From Branchiostoma floridae (taxonomy: Eukaryota > Chordata > Leptocardii > Amphioxiformes > Branchiostomatidae): a DNA stretch of 64,000 bases. The notes under the pieces were generated by a model, which had not been told where the DNA came from, made no database searches, and was given only the letters and a program-made list of their open reading frames with translations. Location: positions 21,710,187 through 21,774,186 of the forward strand of contig NC_049987.1 in NCBI RefSeq assembly GCF_000003815.2, written 5' to 3'. Of the stretch, positions 53,331-63,993 are shown piece after piece. Within the stretch, counting starts at the first letter, position 1. Each line of letters opens with the position of its first letter. Made by a program: the position numbers and the translations under genes.

Positions 53331-56300
53331 GGCGGGGAGAGTGTTGGGGCTGGAGCAGGATGTGAGCGGGACGACCGTCAACACCTTCCTGGGCATCCCG
53401 TTCGCACACCCGCCCGTCGGGGCCCGGCGGTTCCGGCGGGCAGAGCGCCTGCAGCCCTGGGACGGGGTCTACAACGCCACGCGGTCGGTAACAGTAACAG
53501 TAACAGTAACAGTAACAGTAACAGTAACAGTAACAGTAACAGTATTACAGCAACCCCCTTGGCAACAGTAACGGACTGAAATATATGTAGTACTGTTAGC
53601 AGCCGGCAGGACGTACAGTTATACATTGCTACCTATTTCCTATGTTAATTTGAGTGTATGTTTATCATGTTGTATGTTTATGTATGTCCAGAGGCACCTG
53701 AAAAGCAGACAGTAGCCTGAGTGTGATTTCCCTGGTAGAATGAATAAAATGAAATAAAACTATGGGGCCCGAGACACTTCGGAGCCGGGCTTCGAAGCCA
53801 CCAAATATTTCGGTCCTGATGGACTGGCGACGCCTCACAGGTGGAGCCATTAGTATAACACAGCGTTTGAGTTATATATACATTTGACGGTGGGAGGGAC
53901 TCTAAATATTTCGGACTGCTGGAGTCATTTAAGGGTCATTTATTCTGTGAGCAAGGTCGACGGAGTTTAGATGGGTAAGTCCCTATAGTGTTAATTCCAG
54001 TGTTGGATGTAAAATGCTAGCATTTTTTCTATAATTCATTATCATTCATTCTCCAGGAAACCAAACGCCTGCTTTCAGGACGGCGACGTCGGCTCGGCTT
54101 TCTCGCCGGCACTGCAGATCCACACGCCGCTGAGCGAGGACTGCCTGTACCTGAACGTGTGGCAGCCGACACCCGTCCCCACAGGAGCACCCGTCATGGT
54201 CTGGATATACGGTGGAGGATTCTCAACGTATGTGTTCAATTCGTATCTATTTGTACCGAAATAATTTGGATAATCAGGATGGTAGATCGTATACAGGATT
54301 TTTCTTTTACACCACCAGTTAATCTCAGCTTAGTTGACGTTTGCATGTATTTGATAAACTCTAAAACATAGGTCTAAAACAGAACCCCACCATCGTGTCA
54401 GGCTACAGTCCACTCTGTTTGTAGAAGCGTCTGGCTTTCCAAATGTTCATCAAGACCTTATACCCTATATACAAGGAAAGTTAGTTATTTCGTTCTTTAA
54501 AAAATCAGTGTCCGCGTTTATTGTATGCTGTGATACAACAATATTGTTATACCTTCACGACACGTCTTTCATTTAATATGCTAACCGACCAATTACGACT
54601 CCGTTTACAGGATATATACATACAAGAATGGCATTCTTCTATCCAGAATAACTCAAAACTTTGCATTTATTCTACGCTAAAGGAAAGATACGGACAAAAG
54701 AAGTATCTTTCGAATGTACACAGTTTCGAACTTCGTAGAGCAATTACAAAGATGAGAATCAGTAGTCACAAACTAAATATAGAAGCCGGAAGATATACTA
54801 AAATTCCCCGTGACCAGAGGTTTTGTCCATTTTGCCCAAATGAGATCGAAGACGAACGTCACTTTGTTATGGATTGTTCTCGATATAATGATAAACGCAC
54901 AGAGCTGTTCACATTACTTTCCGCTTGTTCTAAAGAATTTGCTACTCTCTGTTCGATAGATAAATTCAACTACATTCTGGGAGGCGATAACCCTCACTGT
55001 GTACAAGTAGGCAAATATATCCACGAATGTTTATACCGTAGAACTAATAGTGTTAATGACATGCTAGACCCTATATGTTGATTTAATCATACCTATAGAT
55101 ATCCATATATGTCTGTTTAGTTGTACTGTAAGTAGTTGTTATACATGTAGACCTTACGAAAGTCGCTGTACTTTTGTCGTGTCAATAAAGATTGTATATC
55201 TTTAAAGCTAACACGACAAGGATTGAATACTCAACCTTGTACAAAGAACGGAAATACAACGAAACACAACATCTTCCAAACACCGATCATGCATGTGTTG
55301 TCCTAACATGTGACCAACTCCCGACAACAGATAGCCTTGCTCACGAGTATCTCCCACTCATGGACTGAAGAAGGTCAGGTCTGGGGCCATGGTAAACATG
55401 TACACAAACTTGGTTTTGCAGTGGTTCGTCTGCCGTTGACATGTACGATGGCCGGTACCTCGCCGCCACAGAGGGAGTCCTGGTGGTGAGCATGAATTAC
55501 CGGGTCAGCACGCTGGGGTTCGCCTACACCGGGACGGAGGACGCCCCAGGCAACATGGGGCTGACGGACCAGCTGGTGGCGCTGCAGTGGCTGCAGGACA
55601 ACATCGCGTCATTCGGAGGCGACCCCTCCAAGGTCACCATTTTCGGCGAGAGTGCGGGCGGGGCGAGCGTCGGCTATCACCTGATGTCCCCCGAGAGCAG
55701 AGACGTGTTTAGCCGCGCCATCTTACAGAGCGGGACGGCTCTACTTCCCGGCTTGCTCCTACCTGCAGACGACATGTACGGCAGCACCAAGGCTCTGGCC
55801 GAAAGTCTGGGGTGCCCCACTGAACAAGGCCCAGCCGACATGCTGGCCTGTCTGAGAGAACAGGACGCAGCGAGCCTTGTGGCCGGCTACCCGCCCCTCT
55901 TTCCAGTCATCGACGGCAGCTTCATCCCAGAAAACCCGGCAAAGGCCCTCGAAGATGGAGAGTTCAAACATTCGGACATCTTGCTGGGCAGCAACGCAAA
56001 TGAGGGGATGATCTTCTTTATACTATTTGGACTTCCCGGGTACGCTATTGGCTCGGAGAACAGCATCGGCAGGAGCGAGTTCATACAGAACATCCAGGCA
56101 ATGACGACTGGTCTGAACGAGCCGGCAGTGGAGGCAGTCGCCTTCCAGTACACGGACTGGTCGCGCCCCGATGACGCGAACATGTACCGAGACGCCCTGG
56201 ACACGATCGTCAACGATGAGAAGTACGTTTGCCCGGCTTTTAGCACGGCGCGCGCCCACACCAGAGTGGGGGCGACGGTGTATGTGTACAAATTCGACCA

Positions 56301-59261
56301 TGTCGCCTCTAACTCACCTTTTCCCGACTGGGCGGGCACGATCCACACGGCTGAAATACCGTTCGTGTTCGGGGGGCCCCTGGACGCTGCCTTGGGGTAC
56401 ACCGCTGAGGAGGCCGAGCTGTCCCGGAGGATGATGCGACACTGGGCAAACTTTGCCAGAACAGGGTAACAGTCTCTAAAACTTTATCTTTTTTTCTATT
56501 CAATGTATGTTTCAATCATTGTATGTTCGTACTTTGATGTTATTTTTAGATAGCGCATCTCTACAAACGAGCATCGTATGATCTGAATACCAAATGACAA
56601 TATTTCCTCGATGTGTTGATTTCATGAGTTCGCATTTGTACCTGTTATTGAACCGGTGTTAAAGTGCGTTTGCTCTGTGATGATAATTCCATGATTACAA
56701 CAATCGTTAAGCAATGCCTTTCCTATCGAGTACTGTTATTGAAATATGATGTGTGCTGCAAGTTGCGTTGGGTTTCTAGTCACTCCTAACCAGCATCTTA
56801 TCAAAGTGACTGACCCGTCATTTTTACGGCCTGAACGCTGACATGCCGGGCGAAGATGATGATGATCGATGATGATGTGCTACAATTTGCAATATGTACA
56901 TATATCATGCACGTTTCTTTGCTCAAGAATAGCTATCATGTTACTATCTTAAACGTCCACAGGAACCCCAACAACAACAACGAGGCGGTGTGGAGCCCGT
57001 ACACGGAGTCCGGCCGGGGCTACCTGATGTTGGACACGGGCGCGCCCCGCATGGTGACCGGGCAGAAGGCCAGGGAGTGCGCCCTGTGGGACCACTACGT
57101 GCCGGCTCTCATCAACACAACAGGTGGGCGGGTCAAACACAGGGCATATAAAGACATTTCGACACCAAATATTGGTCACATTAGATTTTAATTAAGGGTT
57201 AATGACCCGCCCCGAGGTGTATATGGTGTCATAACAGGGTCTGCATGGGGGGTCCTGACAACGCTTTACGCTAAATTCGGGACGGTCGACAACGCTTTAC
57301 GTTAAATTCACGAAGGCAGGCAACGTTTTACGCTAAATTCAGACAGGCTGACAACGGTTTACGCTAAATTCTGGAAGGCTGGCAACACTCGACAGAGGCG
57401 GGGTCGTGCTCCGCAAGAAAGATTGAAATTTTGACTCTCTGAAACACTATTGCCTGCATTGTGAAGGGAAATTTTCGCTGGCAAACAAAGCTAAGTTAAA
57501 TGGCATTTCTAATTAAAGAGTCCCAGGGGTTCAGCGTAAGCTTATGAGGGTGACGCCAGCCAACTTATTTTTGCAACGTCGATCGCCGAAGGAAAGTCCG
57601 GGAAAATTTTGAAATCCTGCCCCCCTGAAACGCCAGTTTTTTTTGGCTATTATAGAAAACTAAGTGAAATTACATTTCTATCAGTAAAAAATGTGTTTGA
57701 GGTTGACACGTCACATCCCCCAGCCATGATACATATTTTTTACGAAGTCGGTGACCGAAGGTGAATAGAGTGGCAAAGGAGATCCGGCTAAATTTTGAAA
57801 TCTTGACCCTCTATAAAACGATATTTTGTGCATTTTGATGAGCAAATTTCTATTAGCAAAACAGATCTTTGAGGTTGACACACATCCCCAACATATTTTC
57901 AGAATTTAGAGTTCCAAAGGCGCGAGGCGGCACAAGGAGGACCATGGAAATTTTGAAATCTTGACCCTCTAAAATGATATTTCCTGCATTCTGATGGGTA
58001 AATTTTGCTGGCAGACTAAGCTAACTTCAATGACATTTCTATTTGCAAAAAAAAAGATTTTTGAGGGTATATACCATATTTTTACCATGTCGATGACCGA
58101 AGACGAAGGTGAAAGGAGTCGCAAGTGAGGTCCGGCGAAATTTTGAAATCTTGATCCTCTGAAACGCAATTTCCTGTGTTTTGAAGGACTAAATTTACTG
58201 GTAGACTACGTTTCGACTTACGAAATTTGGGAGGCCAGCTACGATTTACGGGTAATTTTTAGGCTTAATTACGCTTTACGTGAAATTTTTAGGCTAGATT
58301 ACGCCTTACGTGAAATACACTGGCTACGCTTTACGGTAAATTTTCCATCCTCACTACGAATTACGTGAAATAAAATAGCTTACCCTACGAATTACGGGAA
58401 TTAAAAAGGCCTGCCTACGCCTTACGGAAAAGAGCATGCAGACCCTCTCATAACGCCTGGTCCTTTGCTATAACCACCGAATGAAACTAACGGGTGGGTG
58501 GGCGCAGGAATCAATCTACAAGAAGATCTTCTTGTAGATTGTAAATACCGCCCAAGACAGTATCTAGTAGTATGTGTCCCATGCACACTGTCGTGGCCAG
58601 TGGTGACCAGATTTTGCATCCATATACCTTAGGCCTACGTCACATTTGCAAACCTGGTCCCGGCCGAGCAGCTTTCGAGAACGAAAAGTATGATACGAAA
58701 GACACCAAACTACACAAGACGTAAATATAGTCGTGAACATTACTTGTGTTTATTTTTCCGTATATATACATTTCTATTTTTCGTTTCCACGAACAGCTTA
58801 GCCTTCCGGAAGATTGCGCAGGAACAAGGAACATATTCATAAACTTGTACCTGAAGGCAAAAAACGTTGACCCCTCATGCTAGCAACTCCGCACACTGCA
58901 AAAATAACCTCAAAGTCGTTTGAAATTAAAGACCATGTCATGTCCTCCTTTAACAGTTACAATAACTGCATGTGCAGTTGAATGGACGGGCACGGAAAAT
59001 AAGCCAACTTCCATATCTTTGCAATATGGTACATACATGTATATATGTGTAAGGAGGGCATATGTTTATAGTGGATATAACCAAGTGCACTAACACTGTT
59101 TTTTGTGGATTTCAGATACAGCCCAGCCCCAGCAGTGCCAGGCAGTTGTAGAGTCCAGCTCGGCGGCGACGCTCTGGGGACAGAGTCTGGCGGTGGCACT
59201 CCTGGTGAACCTCATCAAGGACATCATCAGTTTCATCACCACTATCTTTGTCGTACTCTGA
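53248..59261 (+). CDS. Type-B carboxylesterase, secreted or GPI-anchored
   Basis: Five exons in phase: 53248-53483, 54057-54227, 55422-56465, 56963-57123 and 59116-59261; 585 aa. Signal peptide at 1-21 ([21 protein letters not shown]). Conserved blocks: [37 protein letters not shown] (oxyanion hole), [27 protein letters not shown] with catalytic Ser about 213, LLGSNANEG with Glu about 330, [10 protein letters not shown] with His about 444, and [12 protein letters not shown]. The exon 3/4 junction within ARTG|N is typical of cholinesterases and relatives. The choline-binding Trp region (EMWNPN in AChE) is replaced, so a true acetylcholinesterase is unlikely. The Ser-rich stretch plus hydrophobic end ([16 protein letters not shown]) suggests a GPI-anchor signal. 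Substrate unknown. Confidence 0.88.
53484..53545 (+). repeat. (GTAACA)n starting at the esterase exon 1 donor
   Basis: Immediately after the exon's donor (CG|GTCGGTAACAGT) the hexamer gtaaca repeats about nine times. Each unit resembles a 5' splice site. Alternative donors every 6 nt would change the protein by two codons without a frame shift. Confidence 0.9.
53948..54042 (+). repeat. Dispersed repeat, copy 2
   Basis: Matches 17101-17205 (gtgagcaaggtcgacggag ... tagcattttttctataatt). It ends just before the esterase exon 2 acceptor at 54056. Confidence 0.75.
54480..55215 (+). mobile_element. 5'-truncated non-LTR retrotransposon
   Basis: The plus-strand frame up to the stop at 55081 encodes the C-terminal end of an ORF2: [20 protein letters not shown], then the zinc-binding [18 protein letters not shown] and Y..KR. 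This is clearly related to, but distinct from, the ORF2 end at 25143 (CKYC...EDEIHFICNC). AATAAA is near 55183. It sits in esterase intron 2 in sense orientation and lacks endonuclease and RT. Confidence 0.8.
57240..57400 (+). repeat. Tandem repeat of about 30-36 bp with TTTACG-TAAATTC
   Basis: Five units of caacgctttacgctaaattc plus a short G-rich spacer. Related motifs return at 58205-58435. In esterase intron 4. Confidence 0.9.
57400..58205 (+). repeat. Satellite-like repeat, units of about 170-190 bp
   Basis: Four to five diverged units, each with gaaattttgaaatcttgacc ctctgaaac, atttcctgcattttgatg, gcaaa-taagctaa and a gttgacac/cgatgaccgaagg block. Esterase intron 4. Confidence 0.85.
58205..58435 (+). 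repeat. Short-period repeat with TACG(A/C)TTTACG
   Basis: About eight variants of ctacgctttacgtgaaattt / acgaattacg at intervals of 25-35 bp, ending cgccttacggaaaag. Together with 57240-57400 it brackets the longer-period array. Confidence 0.85.
58629..58815. mobile_element. Palindromic MITE, TTAGGC family, copy 4
   Basis: Left end ttaggcctacgtcacatttg is intact; the right end is decayed after tttcgtttccacgaacagct. Confidence 0.7.
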
Positions 59262-59630
59262 GAACTTTAGTCAGATGCTCGCACACTGGACCACGCACTA
59301 GACTACACTTTAAAACAACTAAATTCTGCTAACACCAACAGCGGGACTCATCAAGGACATCATCAGTTTCATCACTACTATCTTTGTCGTACTCGGAGAA
59401 CTTTAGTCAGATGCTCGCATACTGGACCACCCACTAGACTACACTTAAAAACAACTAAGTCGGTAAATTCTGCTAACACCAACAGCGGGACTCATCAAGA
59501 ACATCATCAGTTTCATCACCACTATCTTTGTCGTTCTCTGAGAACTTTAGCAAGATGCTTGTACACTGCACTACGCAATAGACTACACTTAAAAACAACT
59601 AAGTCGGTAAATTCATTTTCACCACAAGAA
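59211..59630 (+). repeat. Threefold tandem repeat of the esterase terminal exon
   Basis: The last codons and 3' UTR start (ctcatcaaggacatcatcag tttcatcacc, then ctttgtcgtactctgagaac) recur at 59347 and 59491 with periods of 136 and 144 bp. The copies are highly similar, including agatgctcgcacactggacc and ctgctaacaccaacagcggga. The first copy encodes the protein's C-terminus; the others follow the stop. Confidence 0.92.
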
Positions 59631-61327
59631 GTACTACTGTAGTAAATTTCATTAAGCCACAATGAAAGTTCTAACGTAGTAACTGTTGCGGTTAAAATCT
59701 CGTTGATTGTGTCAAGGACTATAACATAACGTCATTGGTTGTGTAGGTGCGAACCCAGTATATGTAATTAACCAACCTGATGAAACCATATATAACGTTA
59801 TATATAAGATGTAATGATTTCAAGAATACACAGAATGAGAAAAGACAACAATCACCATGTTTTCTGTCATAATAAAGTGTCTTAGACAGTAAAAAAGCAT
59901 GTTTGTTCACATCTTACGTGCAAATTCGAGTTCTGCAACATCGATAGTATAGTAGCAAATACTAGCAATTGTACAAAACTTTGGTCAATGGAATGATGTA
60001 CACATACGAAGATAATTCTGTTCTTACCCAGGAATGTTCTATTTCCAATCATTGTCTAATAGAGGTTATTCAGTCTTATTAAAACAAATGTGAACAACAT
60101 TTGACACCAGAGTACAACTTGTTTGGCATGATTTTTAGGTAAAATGCAGACACCTCAACACACTCATTATCCGTTTAGAACGGGAAAAAATCACAAACAT
60201 CTTTACAAACAACGCATTGGCATCAGGACTGCTACCGAATGTTGTAAAACATGTTGCCAAATTGTCATAAATATTATTAGCTTGAGCAAAATAGCAGCAA
60301 CATTCTTTGAATTGCACAAAGAAGGTATAAACATAATAATAAAGTATGCAACTTAGGTATACATTTGTTTAAAAGCAACAAAGCTGAACAATGTTATAAC
60401 TTCATACAACGAAGTTATAACAAAGTTATACATGTAACTAAATATTTTGAATAGAAGTATTTCCAGCAGCACAAACTGAGTAACTTTGTCTGTACAAATA
60501 AAAAAGCTCGATGATCACACAAATATATTCTTTCATAGGTTAAAAGTGCCTTCCTGAAGTCACTGTGAAACTTAAAACTGTAGATAAAATATCGTTACTT
60601 ATCCCTGATAGTGCAAAACATACTCTTCTGACATTAAAAGACAACAGCAAGGTAGGTTTTACCAGGCAAGAGTAGGGGACAAAAACAAATGTAGAATGTT
60701 ACATTAGAGTAGAACATGGCTTTCAACATTATCTCACATCCAATGATCAATGTCAATTGTCATAGATCAGTGTTCAGAGTGGGTGATAGCTAAAAAAAAT
60801 GTATTTATATATTTATTTGTTTGGTAGATATTTACCAATGTGACTGTCTGATTTCGAAGATGACTATGACTGTCTGATTTTGAAGATGACTATTCTGCTA
60901 AAACCAAGGATTTTATGTTATTCTGAGACATAATTAAACAATACTGCTAGATAGATATTGTTACATCACACTTTGGCAACAATTTGGCACACATTTTAGA
61001 GCTAGAGTCTATCTTGCTTTCTGGTTGAGCCATGTTCTACCTAAATGTAACAATGAATACTGAAAGTTTACACCTATCGTCTATACAGACTTTTCATTTG
61101 ATGTCATCTACGCCATATTGGATTACAGCGGACGTCTGTAAAACGCATGAAGATGAGATTTAAATTATAATCATTATGAACTCAATGACAAGCCTGACAG
61201 TACATATCACACTTTGCCAACATGGCACACATTTTAGAGTCTATCTTTCTTTCTGGTTGAGTCATGGTCCACTTAAATGTAACAAGCTATACAATACTAA
61301 TGTTAACACCAGCTGTCTAAACTGTGC
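59631..61327. other. Intergenic between esterase and MATCAP
   Basis: Mostly AT-rich sequence with no gene recognised. A direct repeat of about 125 bp occurs at roughly 60960-61088 and 61198-61325 (cacactttg-caaca, ggcacacattttagag, tttctggttgag), the second copy directly abutting the end of the MATCAP coding exon. A short 26-bp duplication (tgactgtctgattt-gaagatgac) is near 60840-60895. Confidence 0.5.
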
Positions 61328-63431
61328 TCACCCTGAAACATACTGATACTTCCTACTGTATGTCAAAACATTAGGAGCAGCTTTCCTCCGATTCAGCAGG
61401 ATTTTCTTCGGCGGTTCAGGAACGTTCTTTAAGTTCGGTACAGAGAGGCTGAACTTTCTTGACATGTTCCCCGCTCGCTGTTTCGAGACGGCGGAAGCTT
61501 TCTTGGTTTCGTTCCTCCTGTGCGGACTGGCGATATTGTTTACAGCAGCCATTTGGCGAAGCTTCTTCCTGTAGGCTTCCTGGTCCAGCAGGAAGTGAGG
61601 CAGTTTGATGCAGTCGCGGCGAGCCAGGCGCCGGATGCGGGGGAGCTCGTCGATGCAGACCTTCCCCGAGTACAGCAGGTGGAAGTCGATGACCTCCAGG
61701 TTCCTGAGGATCTCCACAGCACCTGTAAAACATGGCATCAACTGTAGACACAGACCTTCTTGACAAGATCCAATTCTCGAAGAACACATTGGGAATTAAT
61801 GTGGAATACGTTAGACCAAATCATACTATGACCACACTAATTATATTTCAATCCATACATAGATTGCAACATATTGTTTTTTGTTGCGTCTCTTCTTCTT
61901 CTCCTTCTCCTGCCAAATCTTCAAGTGGATCTAACTTTTTCATTTTTGGGCCAAATGAGCCAAAATTTGGCAGGGAGGCAGGCATTTTTTTTTCATCCCA
62001 GTCACCCAGACCTAATCTTATATAAAAATAAGTCCCTCTTGCAGACATCTATGAAACGCAGCTGTCACTCACCNNNNNNNNNNNNNNNNNNNNNNNNNNN
62101 NNNNNNNNNNNNNNNNNNNNNNNNNNNNNNNNNNNNNNNNNNNNNNNNNNNNNNNNNNNNNNNNNNNNNNNNNTGGTCCTTCCCACATCGTCCCAGATCC
62201 TTGCCAGGTTCGGCCAGGCCAACACTGATCCCTCATCACGATCTTCCAGCGCTGGTGGACGTCGTTGATGAACGTCTCAAGATGTTGGAAAAGGTCGCTG
62301 AAGGACATCTCCGTGGACATACAGGACGCATCTAGGATTGGAACAACTCTTACTTCAGTCTTTTGTCAGGAGTAAGACTGTACAGACTTTATCTTAAGGA
62401 TGTACTTCATCTTAAGGTGTACTGCCTTTCATTTGAATGACATTGCCAGTCTCGTTCTGGCGGTTCTAGAACACACTTCTCCGAACAGGTATAGATCGCC
62501 CGCTCCAGCAACAGAGTAAACAACAACTCGACATGCTCTAGCCCAAAAGAAGGGCTGCCAGAATGCGACAGTTGTACAAAGTAAACAAATTCAAGTAACT
62601 GCGAATACACACTCCTAGAGACACAGTACAATACAAGACATAAGATACAATACATTACAAGTTTCCTCCACCCATACTTACAGTAGAGCAGAGCCGGCAC
62701 CCAGAGGTACTTGACCTTGGCCTGCAGCATGGTGTTGACGGTGGCCAGGCCCTCCTCGATGGCGATGGCCTCCCACGAGCGGCAGGACCGCAGCCCGAAC
62801 CCGTCACGGTTAGAGTACCAGGGCTGGAACCCATCGTTCAACATGCGGAACTGAAGCAGCGTGGTTAAGGAAGGCTTTGTGCTGTCACAACTTTAGTGTC
62901 ACAAGCTTCTAGCCAGGCATGTGTCATGGCATCATCTGGACGCATTTTTCTTAAAATAACAAGAAATTGGACACACTAGATGCCCTTACTCTGGAGAACA
63001 GATCCTCTGACAAGCATGAAATTCTGATTGGCCAGGGATACCACTTGTCTTTTACTGTGACCTCTCTGACAGTAATTTTGCCTCTTGGGATACCTTAGAA
63101 TGTACCATTTGAACTTAAAATTCTTGAAAACTCTGCAGGGTGGTTTTACGTTTGGGGTGAACTGGCAACGCAAAAACCGAAATCATAAAAACGCAGTGAA
63201 AATTTCTGCATTTACAGTATTCATTATTTGACACTGTTCCAGACCAGTCTACTTCACCAGCGGGGGTGACAGAAGGATACGAAGTGCGTGCCGACCTCAT
63301 GGTCCACGAGACACTTGATGCCGTGCTGTCTGAGGTACATGTTCTCCGCTGTGTTCTGCAGCCAGAGGGAGTAACGTCTCAGCTCGGGACGGTTGTACTT
63401 CTGGGCAGGACCTCGCCACTGCATCCGACCA
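61328..63431 (-). CDS. MATCAP-family tubulin tyrosine carboxypeptidase, C-terminal part
   Basis: Minus-strand exons 63431-63281, 62850-62682, 62331-62073 (interrupted by the 100-N gap) and 61722-61328; the N-terminal exons lie beyond the window. Key motifs: LWLQNTAENMYLRQHGIKCL, the zinc-binding VDHEVGTHF (HExxTH), FRMLNDGFQPWYSNRDGFG, the EEGLA motif in AIAIEEGLATVNTML, KVKYLWVPALLY, MSFSDLFQHLETFI, then AVEILRNLEVIDFHLLYSGK and LPHFLLDQEAYRKKLRQM. These match KIAA0895/KIAA0895L (DUF1704), metallopeptidases that remove the C-terminal tyrosine of alpha-tubulin. After that comes a basic tail ending YQYVSG with a stop at 61328-61330; the GGGTGAGC there could instead be a donor to another exon. 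MATCAP1 versus MATCAP2 is not resolved. Confidence 0.88.
62074..62173. other. Assembly gap (100 N) inside a MATCAP exon
   Basis: On the minus strand the gap is followed at once by GGTGAGTG, a donor whose phase fits the next exon. The exon therefore spans the gap. The exon phases need a missing length divisible by three, so 100 cannot be the true size. Confidence 0.9.
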
Positions 63432-63579
63432 CTGCACAGGAAATTCAGACACATACTTTTTAGATAAAAGAAGAACTTACCTGAATTGCAGAGACCAGGG
63501 TCCCTGCAGTCAGGAGCAAGTAGGCAGGTAGCCCTTAATAGCTCTTCTTCCTACCTTTTCCTTAATATGCTTGTCAATA

Positions 63580-63727
63580 CAGTAGAAGCTGCTTAATTGC
63601 ACCCATTTGCCAGTGCATTTTGTGCAATTATCCAAATGGTGCAACAAAGCGAAGTTATTAAGCTGGACTGCACCACCATGGGATTTTGTGCAATTATCAG
63701 AAGTGTGCGATTAACTGGTTTCTATTG
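63580..63727. mobile_element. Pogo/Tigger-like MITE
   Basis: CAGTAGAAGCTGCTTAATTG at the left, and the complement of CAATAGAAACCAGTTAAT at the right, flanked by TA (63578-63579 and 63728-63729). Internal gtgcaattatc repeats. Confidence 0.75.
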
Positions 63728-63889
63728 TACTGCATTTAAATTTATTGATTGTTGTCTGATTTTTTAAGGGATGGGTCAAGCAAATTATCTGAGGGACGGG
63801 TCCTGGAGATAGCCCTAGTAAGGCCTACCTCAAAATGAAAAATTTAAGTTTATGCCAATAGATATGTACAATAAGACATGCTGTTGAAT

Positions 63890-63993
63890 GATTTTTTGGT
63901 CTGTTTCGTGTTTTTGTTGTCTTTTATATCATACATTTTGTTCCCCAAAACTGCCTGGCCGAGCCCCTTTGCGGAAATGTGACATAAGCCTTA
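63890..63993. mobile_element. Palindromic MITE, TTAGGC family, partial copy 5
   Basis: Right half only: ttgttgtcttttatatcata catttt, then aaaactgcctggccgagccc and gcggaaatgtgacataagcc tta. Confidence 0.65.

Noticed and set aside
53484-53571. Thr/Val repeat tail of the esterase exon 1 frame
   Set aside because: It is intronic hexamer sequence after the donor; the downstream exon joins in phase at 53483.
53248-59261. Acetylcholinesterase
   Set aside because: The triad and exon layout are similar, but the choline-binding tryptophan segment is absent, so I kept the broader carboxylesterase call.
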